Positions 1 through 7,473 of a stretch of 16,609 nucleotides of DNA are shown here, one piece after another (the first letter of the stretch is position 1; each line of letters starts with the position of its first letter). The DNA is from G039029935 sp039029935 (GTDB lineage Bacteria > Chloroflexota > Anaerolineae > Caldilineales > Caldilineaceae). The position numbers and the translations under genes are program-made. The notes beneath the pieces were generated by a model. The model ran no database searches, was not told the DNA's origin, and saw only the letters and a list, made by a program, of their open reading frames with translations. The stretch spans positions 1 to 16,609 of the forward strand of contig JBCCFC010000122.1 of NCBI GenBank assembly GCA_039029935.1, written 5' to 3'.

Positions 1-26
1 TTTGGACGCCACATGAACTTTTTCAT
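1..26 (-). CDS. Possible start of a gene leaving the left edge
   Basis: On the minus strand an ATG at 26-24 opens a frame reading MKKFMWRP before the window ends. A GGAGG sequence (complement of 39-43) lies 12 nt upstream, which is long for a ribosome binding site. The only evidence is the start codon and this weak site, so the gene is tentative and the product unknown. If real, it would be divergent from the ATPase gene at 357. Confidence 0.2.
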
Positions 27-264
27 TTTAAAGTCCCACCTCCGCCTTGGATACCCCCAGATCAAAAAAGACCTACAAATGAAACTTAATTCACTTTATT
101 CAATACCCTCTCTCACCCCACTTTTAAGTGCAGTCCTACCACATGTTTGCCCTCCTTTCGATTTTAGCCTTACTACTCAATTTAAACGATAACACACATC
201 AAATATACTATAACATCAGGTTCTCGACCAAACAATAACGTCAAGTCACGCCATAACCCAGATA

Positions 265-293
265 TTGTCCAACCATTTGTTCGATGCTATACT
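265..293 (+). promoter_or_regulatory. Sigma-70-type promoter for the AAA-like ATPase gene
   Basis: A TTGTCC -35 box (265-270), a 17-bp spacer and a TATACT -10 box (288-293) preceded by TGC form a good extended -10 promoter. Initiation would fall near 300, leaving a leader of roughly 57 nt before the ATG at 357. The 10-mer ATGCTATACT recurs exactly in the promoter before nagA (4888-4897). Confidence 0.55.
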
Positions 294-356
294 ACGGATT
301 AAGTACATACACTGCTTGACTTTGCCGTTAGATAGGCTTGAAACCGGAGAAAGAGG

Positions 357-1961
357 ATGCCAAGATTTACGTCATATGGACCCATCAATACACGGCTCCA
401 CTATTATGTCCCACGCACCCAACTTGTTGAGAAAGCATTGCACGAAGTGATGGGGGACGTGCCCGCCCAGGGTGGACACTACATCACTGTGTGGGCACCT
501 CGCCAAACGGGCAAAACATGGATATTGCATACTGTCCTTCGACGCATACAGCGAGAGCAAGCATATGACTGGATTGATGCAGTTGAGGTTAGCCTGCTAG
601 ATTTGAAGTTGATGAGTGATGTCAATGAAGCAGTCAAGACAATTTCATCAAGAATCTTCGCTGAGTTAGGTTTTGAAAAAGATCAAGTACCTTTACCAAA
701 GGATATTAGTGAGTTTCATGAACTATTTACCCCTGCCGTATTGGATAAACCGTTAATTCTTATCCTAGACGAGTTTGACGCCCTGCAACCCCATATCATC
801 GCTGCTATTACAGGTGTGCTGCGGAATATTTACATTCACCGTAGAAAACAAGAGGATAAATCCACATCAGAAAAGACATACCTGCTTCATGGCGTTGCCC
901 TGATTGGTGTGCGCAGTGTGCTTGGCATTGAAAACGAAAGTGGTTCTCCCTTTAATACACAGCGTAGCGTACACATCCCCAATCTCACCTATGATGAGGT
1001 CAATGAATTATTTCATTGGTATCAGCGCGAGAGTGGGCAGATCGTCGAGCAAGATGTCATTAATCGTCTGTATTATGAATTACGCGGTCAACCAGGGTTA
1101 ACGGGCTGGTTTGGGGAGTTAATGACAGAACAATTCAACCGTAACCCAAGACAACCTATCTCTATATCTGATTTTGACTATATATACAGTCATGCACAAA
1201 ATACACAGCCAAATGCCAATATCACCAATTTAATTCAGAAAGCACATGAACCAAAATATAAAGATAAGGTCATTAAACTCTTCCAAACAACGGATAAGGT
1301 CCGTTTTACTTTTGATGACGAACAGCTCAATTTTCTATATATGAATGGGGTGATTGATTTTGAAGAGGTTGAGACAAATCACTTTGTTAAATTCCCCAGC
1401 CCCTTTATTCAGAAACGGCTCTTTAACTCCTTTGCCTCGAAGATGTTTGAGGGTTTAGGTCTCCTCTATGATCCATACATGGATATGACCAATATCATCA
1501 CACCGACATCACTCAATCTCCCCAATATACTTCGGCTGTACGAGGCTTATCTTCAAGAACATCGGGCGACTGTCTTGAAAGATGCGCCCCTACGCGCGGA
1601 TTTACGTGTCCATGAAGCAACCTTTCACTTCCATCTCTATAAATATCTGAGCGACTTTATGCGCCCGAAAGATGGCAGTGTTGTCCCAGAGTTCCCCACA
1701 GGCAACGGCCAGATTGACCTCATTATTCGGCATGCGAATCAGGTTTATGGATTGGAAGTCAAAAGTTTTGCGGGACAATATGAGTATGCAAAGGCATTGA
1801 CACAGACCGCCAAATATGCCAAGTCGATGGGGTGGGCAACCGTGTGGCTGGCCTTTTTCACCGAGCAGATTGATGAGAAGAATCGAGCAAGATATGAGGT
1901 ACTCTATCAGGACGCCAGTACAGGGGTTGTGGTTGAAATTGTATTTATACAGACTGGGTAA
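357..1961 (+). CDS. AAA-like ATPase with C-terminal PD-(D/E)XK nuclease-like domain
   Basis: The 534-residue protein combines an N-terminal P-loop ATPase with a nuclease-like tail. The Walker A motif is APRQTGKT (residues 47-54) and Walker B is LILILDEFD (133-141, D138 and E139). A sensor-1-like strand follows near 180-190. The C-terminal part has D454 in GQIDLII, E467-V-K469 in LEVKSF and Q483xxxY487, which together match the PD-(D/E)XK core plus the QxxxY helix of RecB-like nucleases. The ATPase resembles the AAA-like group (AAA_35 and relatives) frequent in Chloroflexota and Cyanobacteria. GGAGA at 346-350 supports the ATG at 357. The gene looks AT-richer than the metabolic genes to its right, which hints at accessory origin. 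There is no signal peptide or membrane segment. The substrate is unknown; a role in defence or DNA processing is inference. It could instead be a signalling ATPase with an inactive nuclease fold. Confidence 0.85.
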   Translation: MPRFTSYGPINTRLHYYVPRTQLVEKALHEVMGDVPAQGGHYITVWAPRQTGKTWILHTVLRRIQREQAYDWIDAVEVSLLDLKLMSDVNEAVKTISSRIFAELGFEKDQVPLPKDISEFHELFTPAVLDKPLILILDEFDALQPHIIAAITGVLRNIYIHRRKQEDKSTSEKTYLLHGVALIGVRSVLGIENESGSPFNTQRSVHIPNLTYDEVNELFHWYQRESGQIVEQDVINRLYYELRGQPGLTGWFGELMTEQFNRNPRQPISISDFDYIYSHAQNTQPNANITNLIQKAHEPKYKDKVIKLFQTTDKVRFTFDDEQLNFLYMNGVIDFEEVETNHFVKFPSPFIQKRLFNSFASKMFEGLGLLYDPYMDMTNIITPTSLNLPNILRLYEAYLQEHRATVLKDAPLRADLRVHEATFHFHLYKYLSDFMRPKDGSVVPEFPTGNGQIDLIIRHANQVYGLEVKSFAGQYEYAKALTQTAKYAKSMGWATVWLAFFTEQIDEKNRARYEVLYQDASTGVVVEIVFIQTG

Positions 1962-2029
1962 AGGAAACATACATTGAATGTTTCATTAAAAAAAATCAAG
2001 CGATTTGAGTTATAACGGAGAACGACATC

Positions 2030-3064
2030 ATGTCTAAGTACATCTTTCGCGAATTTTCGTTTAATGACGCCGACTATGAACGCTGTGTTGCCATCCACAA
2101 CGCCGTGTGGCCAGATGACCACGACACAGTGGAGAGTATGAAACACAATGATGAGAAGCGCAACAAACAGTATCTGAATCAACGTTGGATGATTGAGACA
2201 ACAGACCCGGCTATCCAGGCAACAACCGATGGTCAGGCCATTGGCTGTGTTTGGACGGGTGAGTCGGATTGGAGCTATCAACCCGGCAAATATCACTTTG
2301 GCTTTAACATTGACCCTGCCATCAAGACTGTTGAGAACAAGACCGTTGATGACATCATCTATGGCCAGGGGCAATTGGCTGAAAAAATCCATGATTTCTT
2401 GATGGATTTTCTCAATCAGCGCGACCCCAAACCTGTGCTGTTGACAACGAATGGGCGTGAAGACAGGACAGAGTATACGCAATATCTGGAGGCCAATGGC
2501 TTTAAGATGGTGATGCGTGAAGCGGAGTCGGAACTCGAGGTGATGGAATTTGACCCAACACCCTTTCTGTCTTCGGTCGAAAAGGCCAAGGCAAATGGCA
2601 TCCAAATCTATTCGTTGCCAGAGCTACAGGCAATGGATGAAGACTGGAAACCCAAACTCTATGATGTGGATATTGCGGCTTTGCTGGATGTACCACATCC
2701 GGGGGAGTTTACGCCACGACCGATTGAAGAGTGGGAAAAAATGTTTACACATCCGGATTTTCTTGCGGAATCGTGGTTTGTTGCGGTGCATGACGGCCAG
2801 TATGTGGGTGTCACCAATTTGTGGGATAACAAGCCAAACCCACAAAAAATCTACGTTGGGTTGACTGGTGTTCGTCGTGACTATCGTCGCAAGGGGATTG
2901 CGACGGCGGTCAAACTGCGAGCAATTGACTATGCGCAGAAACGGGGCTGCACACGGATGGCAACAGAGAATGAGGAGAATAATCCGATGTACCAGATTAA
3001 TCTGCGGCTGGGGTTTAAGCCGACACCTGGCTGGTTGAGCTACCATAAAGAGATTGCTGCTTAA
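2030..3064 (+). CDS. GNAT family N-acetyltransferase with two GNAT folds
   Basis: This 344-residue protein is twice the length of a single GNAT domain. The N-terminal half (about 5-175) has a degenerate GNAT pattern ending in the LEANGF segment (153-158). The C-terminal half (about 190-344) is canonical: the acetyl-CoA binding motif A is YRRKGIA (285-291), followed by an ENNPMYQINLRLGF segment (316-329) typical of motif B. Such proteins transfer an acetyl group from acetyl-CoA to an amine; the acceptor cannot be told from the sequence. GGAG at 2017-2020 lies 9 nt before the ATG. The gap after the ATPase gene is only 68 nt, with a weak hairpin (1964-1984) lacking a U tract, so readthrough from the upstream promoter is likely. 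The stop codon interleaves with that of the convergent membrane gene. Confidence 0.85.
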   Translation: MSKYIFREFSFNDADYERCVAIHNAVWPDDHDTVESMKHNDEKRNKQYLNQRWMIETTDPAIQATTDGQAIGCVWTGESDWSYQPGKYHFGFNIDPAIKTVENKTVDDIIYGQGQLAEKIHDFLMDFLNQRDPKPVLLTTNGREDRTEYTQYLEANGFKMVMREAESELEVMEFDPTPFLSSVEKAKANGIQIYSLPELQAMDEDWKPKLYDVDIAALLDVPHPGEFTPRPIEEWEKMFTHPDFLAESWFVAVHDGQYVGVTNLWDNKPNPQKIYVGLTGVRRDYRRKGIATAVKLRAIDYAQKRGCTRMATENEENNPMYQINLRLGFKPTPGWLSYHKEIAA

Positions 3065-4044
3065 CTTTCATCCGCTGTCGCAAAATCCCCCCAACGCAGC
3101 CCTTCACGCAGGAAGTAATAACCGCCGACCAGCGTCACGGGCAGCCATAGGGCCAGATGCAAGGTGAGGGTATAGCTTGTGGCGACAGCCTCGTTGACGC
3201 CATAGGCGACCAGAACGGCGATGCCAGGGGTGTCAAACGTGCCGACATGTCCTGGTGCGGATGGTAGCGTTGTGGCGAGGTTGACAATGCCATTCATCAA
3301 CATCAATGCCAAGAAGCTGACCTCAAAATCAAAGGCAAACATCACAAACCAATATTTGACCGTTTCCATCAGCCAGATGACGATGCTGGTGGCAAAGATC
3401 ATGAGAATGTCGCGCGCACTGCTGAGACTGAGTAAGCCTTCCATAAAGCGTGTAAAAATTTTGTCAGTGATGCTTTGGAGCGACTTGGGCAGTAGACGCG
3501 TTGCCACCCAGCAATAGACACCCTCAATCCGTTCTGGCTGTAGTGCCATCCATACAAAAAGGACGGTGGCAATAATCAAGAGTGTGGTAAGGATAATGAC
3601 CGCGTTGCGATACTCTGTGGGCATAGGGGCAAAGGGTAGGGCAAGAAAGACAAAGAGTAACATCACCAGTCCATCAAAAATGCGTTCAATAAAGACGGTG
3701 GCGAGGCTTGACGAAATATCTACATCTTCCTTCTGTTTAAGTGCATAGGAACGGAGCAATTCACCAGCCCGAAAGGGAAAGACATTGTTGCCAAAATAGC
3801 CGATGCACACAAGGGGGAAGAGTCGCTGTAATGTCATCTGCTTGAGATGGCGGAGGGTATAGTACCAACGCCATGTGCGGACCCACAGCCCAACAAAATA
3901 GACAGCCACGCCAGGCACAATCCACCAGTAGTTTGCGGTCTCCAATGACTCCCAAAAGGCTGCAAAATCTAATCCCCGTACCGCAAAATAGACAAAAATT
4001 GCGCTGATCAACAATCCAATGAGCAGAGATAAATACCGTTTCAA
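3061..4044 (-). CDS. Flippase-like / LPG synthase TM-region family membrane protein
   Basis: This is an integral membrane protein of 327 residues with about seven or eight hydrophobic segments (first near 5-22, last near 290-311). It carries the hallmarks of the UPF0104/AglD2 family (lysylphosphatidylglycerol synthetase TM region): GYFGNNVFPFRAGELLR (82-98), ERIFDG (120-125) and PSAPGHVG (261-268). Members are thought to move or modify lipid-linked substrates; this one lacks the C-terminal synthetase domain of MprF, so a flippase-like role is inferred. The start codon is TTG at 4044-4042, because no ATG lies upstream before an in-frame TAA; the ribosome site is weak (AAGAAAG). Its TAA stop overlaps the convergent GNAT stop in a shared TTAA with no terminator between. 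The upstream SWIM gene is isolated by a terminator at 4145-4183, so this gene probably has its own promoter, which I could not identify. Confidence 0.85.
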   Translation of the reverse strand: MKRYLSLLIGLLISAIFVYFAVRGLDFAAFWESLETANYWWIVPGVAVYFVGLWVRTWRWYYTLRHLKQMTLQRLFPLVCIGYFGNNVFPFRAGELLRSYALKQKEDVDISSSLATVFIERIFDGLVMLLFVFLALPFAPMPTEYRNAVIILTTLLIIATVLFVWMALQPERIEGVYCWVATRLLPKSLQSITDKIFTRFMEGLLSLSSARDILMIFATSIVIWLMETVKYWFVMFAFDFEVSFLALMLMNGIVNLATTLPSAPGHVGTFDTPGIAVLVAYGVNEAVATSYTLTLHLALWLPVTLVGGYYFLREGLRWGDFATADES

Positions 4045-4144
4045 AATGCGTTCTTTCTTATCCTTACTGAGTTATTTAATTTGTGACGGCCAATGGTATT
4101 CCATTCGCCTGATAGCTATTATCCCTAACTTTCAACTACTTCAC

Positions 4145-4183
4145 AAAAAAAGGCAACCGTAGGATGATGTCCCACGATTGCCT
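4145..4183 (-). terminator. Rho-independent terminator of the SWIM gene
   Basis: Read on the minus strand, an AGGCAATCGT/ACGGTTGCCT stem (10 bp with one mismatch), extended by a 3-bp inner GGA/TCC pairing, runs straight into six T residues and then GTGA. This is a textbook intrinsic terminator, 66 nt downstream of the SWIM stop codon and before the flippase-like gene. Confidence 0.85.
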
Positions 4184-4249
4184 CTTGAACAAACTTATAT
4201 CTGCTTACAGCGGCATGACTATTCTGTTGCAGATTTTACGATTAACAAT

Positions 4250-4507
4250 CTACGCCGCTTGTGGCATGGCAATTCTCGCCAACTCAACACTGTCACCAAG
4301 CAGTTTCTCGGTTGCCATCACATGGGCACAAACGCCCTGCATCCTAAATTCTTCACAATCGCAATTCCAAACACCGTGATTATACGTCACAAGATGATCG
4401 GCATTATCCCCTTGAATCTCAACTTCGAAACTTTGCACGGTAAAACGCTGGTCGCGTTCCTGTGCATATTGTTTAGCTTTGATGATTCGACTGGCTGCTG
4501 AACTCAT
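4250..4507 (-). CDS. Small SWIM zinc-finger protein
   Basis: From the preferred start the protein has 85 residues and is little more than a SWIM domain. Numbered from that start, the motif is C49-D-C51 then C60-A-H62, the CxC-x8-CxH zinc pattern, preceded by two short strands around FEVEIQG and HLVTYN. SWIM domains bind nucleic acid or protein in larger proteins such as SWI2/SNF2 ATPases and MuDR transposases; stand-alone mini forms are of unknown function. An in-frame ATG exists 12 codons upstream (4543), but the GGGAAAGGAAAGG tract sits inside that extension at the right distance for the ATG at 4507, so 4507 is the likely start. The gene is monocistronic, closed by the terminator at 4145-4183. 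It may be a nucleic-acid-binding regulator, which is inference. Confidence 0.75.
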   Translation of the reverse strand: MSSAASRIIKAKQYAQERDQRFTVQSFEVEIQGDNADHLVTYNHGVWNCDCEEFRMQGVCAHVMATEKLLGDSVELARIAMPQAA

Positions 4508-4869
4508 GATACCTTTCCTTTCCCTAGCAGAGTGAATTGACAATTGCCTTGATAATCAACCTGTGTGTGAATAGATAGAACAGCCATAGATAAACACTGT
4601 GCTGTTGTCCATAACACATTGGTGATCATCCTTGTACATATACTACATCAAATAGAGATGGATCATGCTTTTTGAGGAGCATTGATGATTGATTTTGTTG
4701 GTGATGGTTTAGATATAATTTAAAAATTTAAATCGAAACCCAAGCGAACTACGACGCAATCACCACAAAAAAGAATTCTCCGTCAATGATAGTATTTTTC
4801 TATTGTATCGTGAAATCGAACAGATGTCAAACGCGCTTTTCTACCCTAAAAATAACATAGTATCAATGC

Positions 4870-4897
4870 CTGACTCGCATAAAATCTATGCTATACT
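4870..4897 (+). promoter_or_regulatory. Extended -10 promoter upstream of nagA
   Basis: TGC-TATACT (4889-4897) is a strong extended -10 element; a CTGACT -35 match (4870-4875) lies 16 bp before the -10 hexamer. Transcription would begin near 4904, just before the first 50-bp palindrome, giving nagA a leader of about 160 nt that contains both palindromes. The same ATGCTATACT 10-mer is used at 284-293. Confidence 0.55.
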
Positions 4898-4910
4898 GGA
4901 TAGAAATTTT

Positions 4911-4960
4911 AGTATCACGGACTAGTTATCTGTGACGCAGGTAGCCAACCTGCCATACTA
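4911..4960 (+). repeat. 50-bp three-way-junction palindromic element, copy A
   Basis: This is the most diverged copy (45/50 identical to copy B by hand alignment). The ends AGTAT and ATACT can pair. Between them lie a first hairpin (element positions 6-24, loop TAGTT) and a second hairpin (26-44, loop AGCCA). Compared with copy B it has a G-T wobble at position 9, a mismatch at position 12 and a mismatch at the base of the second hairpin (position 44), so its fold is weaker. It starts about 7 nt after the predicted nagA transcription start. Confidence 0.85.
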
Positions 4961-4990
4961 CTTTCTTGTTGACTTGGAAAGTATAAAGCC

Positions 4991-5040
4991 AGTATCACAG
5001 ATTGATTATCTGTGACGCAGGTAGCCAACCTGCGATACTA
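4991..5040 (+). repeat. 50-bp three-way-junction palindromic element, copy B
   Basis: This copy folds perfectly: outer stem AGTAT/ATACT (5 bp), hairpin 1 CACAGAT/ATCTGTG (7 bp, loop TGATT), one unpaired A, hairpin 2 CGCAGGT/ACCTGCG (7 bp, loop AGCCA). It ends 13 nt before the nagA Shine-Dalgarno sequence at 5054-5059. Start-to-start spacing to copy A is exactly 80 bp. A TTG inside it (5002) is in frame with nagA but is not the likely start. Confidence 0.9.
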
Positions 5041-5064
5041 TTTTTAGTCGTACAAGGAGTATAT

Positions 5065-6291
5065 ATGCTACAGCCAAACCAATCGTTAACCATCAGCCAA
5101 GGGAAGGTTCCAACAGAATGCCTGTATTCCAATAATGTGTCTCCTGTTGCCGAATTTCAAACGGCGACCATTTGCATCGCCAACGGTCAAATCGCATCGG
5201 TTGATTCAGAGCCACTATCCTCCAATGTGCTGCATGATACCCCTCTTTTTGATGCCACAGGTTGTTATGTCTTGCCCGGCTTTATTGACGTTCATGTACA
5301 TGGGGCGATGGATTCTGATACGATGGATACCGGGTACGAGGCACTCGCAACCATGTCGCGTTTCTTTGCTCAACATGGTGTCACCTCATTCCTCGCAACA
5401 ACGATGACTGCACCCCATGCAGCCATTATGGGTGCATTAAATTCAGCCTTAACATTTTCATCTACACAAGCACACACTGAACTCGGTGCAACCATGTTGG
5501 GTATCCATGTCGAAGGTCCCTATATCAGCCCACAGTATCCCGGCGCCCAATCACCAGCCTTTATCCGTCTTCCCAATGTTGACGAGTTTGCACAGTATCT
5601 TCATACAGGTCTCGTCAGAATGCTCACGCTTGCCCCCGAAGAACCTCAAGCGCAAGCCCTCATTGAACTTGCCCATCAACATCATGTTACCACTGTTATG
5701 GGACACACCAATGCGACCTATGAGCAATGCGTCACGGCCATCGAGTGGGGTGTCCATCAGGCAACCCATACTTATAACGCCATGTCAGGGCTGCATCATC
5801 GACGCCCTGGGACGCTGGGGGCGGTACTGAGTCATGATGATGTCTATGCCCAACTCATTGCCGACAATGTGCATGTTCATCCCGCTGCCATGAACATTTT
5901 GGCGCGCTGCAAAGGACGAGATCGCACCCTGCTTATTACCGATGCTATGCGGGCGACAGGCTTGGCAGATGGTGAATACGATTTGGGAGGACAGGCTGTG
6001 ATTGTGACAGGGGATGAATGCAGGCTGGTGGATGGCACATTGGCAGGTAGCGTGTTGACAATGGACAAGGCACTCAAAAACTTTATGGCGGCAACGGGGT
6101 GGGATTTGGCTGCGGCATGGCCTGTCACCAGCCGGACGCCCGCGCGCTCATTGAATATTGGACATGAACGGGGTGATATTCGGGTTGGGTATGTGGCTGA
6201 TTTGGTGATATTGGATACGACGTTGGATGTCGTGGCAACGATTGTCGGGGGACGGGTGGTTTATTGTCGAGATGATGGGCGGAAACGTTAG
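5065..6291 (+). CDS. nagA: N-acetylglucosamine-6-phosphate deacetylase
   Basis: The 408-residue amidohydrolase converts N-acetylglucosamine-6-phosphate to glucosamine-6-phosphate and acetate in amino-sugar and peptidoglycan recycling, in the cytoplasm. The metal and catalytic residues of the family are visible: H77-V-H79 in PGFIDVHVHG, E150 in HVEGPY, H214 in MGHTNA, H235 in THTYNAM and the catalytic D293 in ITDAM. The C-terminal strand segment (GYVADLVILD, 375-384) is the usual small beta domain. AAGGAG at 5054-5059 sits 5 nt before the ATG at 5065 and decides the start; the frame is open back to a TTG at 5002 inside a repeat, but that is not credible. No nagB or PTS gene is adjacent, so the gene stands alone behind its own promoter and a leader carrying two palindromic elements. 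It converges with mevalonate kinase. Confidence 0.95.
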   Translation: MLQPNQSLTISQGKVPTECLYSNNVSPVAEFQTATICIANGQIASVDSEPLSSNVLHDTPLFDATGCYVLPGFIDVHVHGAMDSDTMDTGYEALATMSRFFAQHGVTSFLATTMTAPHAAIMGALNSALTFSSTQAHTELGATMLGIHVEGPYISPQYPGAQSPAFIRLPNVDEFAQYLHTGLVRMLTLAPEEPQAQALIELAHQHHVTTVMGHTNATYEQCVTAIEWGVHQATHTYNAMSGLHHRRPGTLGAVLSHDDVYAQLIADNVHVHPAAMNILARCKGRDRTLLITDAMRATGLADGEYDLGGQAVIVTGDECRLVDGTLAGSVLTMDKALKNFMAATGWDLAAAWPVTSRTPARSLNIGHERGDIRVGYVADLVILDTTLDVVATIVGGRVVYCRDDGRKR

Positions 6292-6297
6292 GCGGTT

Positions 6298-6373
6298 ATA
6301 GAACGCGGACGAGCGCGGAAATATAATTTGGCCGATAAAATTCCGCGTTCATCCGCGCTCGTGCGCGTTCTAT
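6298..6373. repeat. 22-bp near-perfect inverted repeat between nagA and mvk
   Basis: Arms at 6298-6319 and 6352-6373 pair over 22 bp with one mismatch (6308 against 6363), around a 32-nt loop that contains a competing CGCGGAA/TTCCGCG pairing (6314-6320 with 6341-6347). The element nearly fills the 91-bp gap between the convergent nagA and mvk stop codons. It could end transcription from both sides, although only a short T run (6373-6376) follows on the plus strand. The CGCGGA/GAACGCGG wording resembles dispersed intergenic repeats seen in Chloroflexota, from memory rather than a search. Confidence 0.85.
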
Positions 6374-6382
6374 TTTGCTGTC

Positions 6383-7357
6383 CTACTTCACTGTCGTCAC
6401 AACCACACGCTTTGCGCCGGCCATTAACAGTGCATTGCGCACATCCCCTATCTGCTCAGATCGAACCAACGCCACAATATTACCGCCACGACCACCACCG
6501 CTTAATTTGGCGCCCAATGCGCCTGCATCACAAGCGGCTGTAATCAGTTGCTCTAACAGCGGTGAACTAACACCAATCTGTTCAAGAATGATTTGATTCT
6601 GGCGAAATAATACGCCTAGCTGCTCTACCATATCTTGCTGAGAAGTGGATGGATTGCGGCCTTCGATTAGCCCACGCGCTTCTTGTGCAATTGCGCCAAT
6701 CTCGTCAAATAAGCCTTCATATTGTTGTGGCGATGCCTGCCACCAACGGCGTACATCCCCCACTGTCTCTTTGGTGGGGCTGGGTGTGCCGCTGTCTGCA
6801 ATCACAATGGTGAGTGTTTGGCTGGGTGTAAAAACCTCTGGCGGTTGACCACGCATAAACCAGACGGGCTTGGCATAGGCGATCACCGTGTTGTCAATCC
6901 CACTGGGTGTGCCATGATGAAGCCGCTCGCTTTCATAGACCAACGCGCTGATCGTTTCTGCGTCTACAGCATCATCGACATTCCTGCCAACGTGGGTATA
7001 AATAGCGCGCACCAATGCAGCACTGACGGCAGCACCGCTCCCCATGCCACTGGCAACGGGCAACTCGCTGGTCACTTCAATGCGCCAGTCAGGGATAGCC
7101 GTGATGCCTAGTTTTTCCAGCGTTAAGCGTGTCACCAAGGCCAATGGCTCGGTTGTGTCCGCATCGGCCAATGGGGTATAGAGTTGAATCTGTGGAGCAG
7201 AGAGAATACAGCCTGTGCCACGATCCATGTCTGTAATCACTGCCTTGGCCTCTAGCCCCAGCACAGGCACAGCAATGGCAGGACGGTTATAGACAACGGC
7301 GTGTTCACCAATCAGAATCACTTTGCCTGGGGCCGTTGCTGTTGTTTGTTTATGCAT
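6383..7357 (-). CDS. mvk: Mevalonate kinase (GHMP kinase family)
   Basis: The 324-residue cytoplasmic enzyme phosphorylates mevalonate with ATP in the mevalonate route to isoprenoids. GHMP motif 1 is APGKVILIGEHAVVY (9-23, with K12 and E18). The ATP-binding motif 2 is PVASGMGSG (100-108). The HGTPSGIDN segment (148-156) carries the catalytic D155 and is typical of mevalonate kinases rather than homoserine or galactokinases. Motif 3 is KLSGGGRGG (284-292). The length matches bacterial and archaeal enzymes. The ATG at 7357 has AGGA 8 nt upstream. No other mevalonate-pathway gene is in the window, so the pathway genes are scattered or lie elsewhere. The gene is transcribed from a predicted promoter at 7431-7439 and converges with nagA. 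Confidence 0.93.
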   Translation of the reverse strand: MHKQTTATAPGKVILIGEHAVVYNRPAIAVPVLGLEAKAVITDMDRGTGCILSAPQIQLYTPLADADTTEPLALVTRLTLEKLGITAIPDWRIEVTSELPVASGMGSGAAVSAALVRAIYTHVGRNVDDAVDAETISALVYESERLHHGTPSGIDNTVIAYAKPVWFMRGQPPEVFTPSQTLTIVIADSGTPSPTKETVGDVRRWWQASPQQYEGLFDEIGAIAQEARGLIEGRNPSTSQQDMVEQLGVLFRQNQIILEQIGVSSPLLEQLITAACDAGALGAKLSGGGRGGNIVALVRSEQIGDVRNALLMAGAKRVVVTTVK

Positions 7358-7430
7358 ATAGTTTGTCCTAAATACAGTTTTCTATTAGGTATCTCTACGC
7401 GAAAAATTCATTACGCGGAAATAAAGACAA

Positions 7431-7439
7431 ATTATATCA
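7431..7439 (-). promoter_or_regulatory. Extended -10 element for mevalonate kinase
   Basis: On the minus strand the sequence reads TGA-TATAAT, a perfect -10 hexamer with the TG extension, about 74 nt upstream of the mvk start. No good -35 box is present at 17 bp, which is tolerated by extended -10 promoters. It is divergent from the promoter at 7474-7503. Confidence 0.45.
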
Positions 7440-7473
7440 TACAAGTCCACGTGCTATGACCCATAAACGCGTG

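Larger units (their letters stand above)
1..356. other. Gene-poor leader region upstream of the AAA-like ATPase
   Basis: This AT-rich stretch holds no convincing coding frame apart from a possible minus-strand start at 26. A 61-codon frame at 265-450 overlaps the start of the ATPase gene in another frame and looks like chance. The one clear signal is a promoter at 265-293. No long repeat or strong hairpin was seen. Confidence 0.5.
4508..5064. other. Non-coding region between SWIM gene and nagA
   Basis: No open frame here has a ribosome site or recognisable product. The left half is AT-rich, with a TATAAT at 4714-4719 (a TTGATT lies 19 bp upstream of it) and a TTTAAA-rich palindromic patch just after. 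The right half holds the nagA promoter (4870-4897) and two tandem copies of a 50-bp palindromic element (4911-4960 and 4991-5040) separated by 30 bp. The SWIM promoter should lie in the left part on the minus strand but was not resolved. Confidence 0.6.

Noticed and set aside
1964..1984. Hairpin GAAACAT/ATGTTTC after the AAA-like gene as a terminator
   Set aside because: The stem is only 7 bp and AT-rich, and it is followed by an A run, not a T run, on the coding strand.
1907..2605. 232-codon minus-strand frame across the GNAT gene
   Set aside because: It is antisense to a well-supported GNAT gene with clear motifs, matches no family I know and has no ribosome site.
4164..4501. Plus-strand frames opposite the SWIM gene
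   Set aside because: They are complements of the SWIM coding sequence and its terminator; only the minus frame has a recognisable motif.
4508..4543. ATG at 4543 as the start of the SWIM protein
   Set aside because: The intervening codons are made of a purine-rich ribosome-binding tract that fits the ATG at 4507.
4911..5040. Two 50-bp repeats separated by a 30-bp spacer look like a minimal CRISPR array
   Set aside because: The repeats are too long and fully palindromic, the third copy is isolated and inverted 4.6 kb away, and there are no cas genes.
5002..5064. TTG start at 5002 giving nagA a 21-residue extension
   Set aside because: It lies inside repeat copy B and has no ribosome site; AAGGAG at 5054-5059 serves the ATG at 5065.
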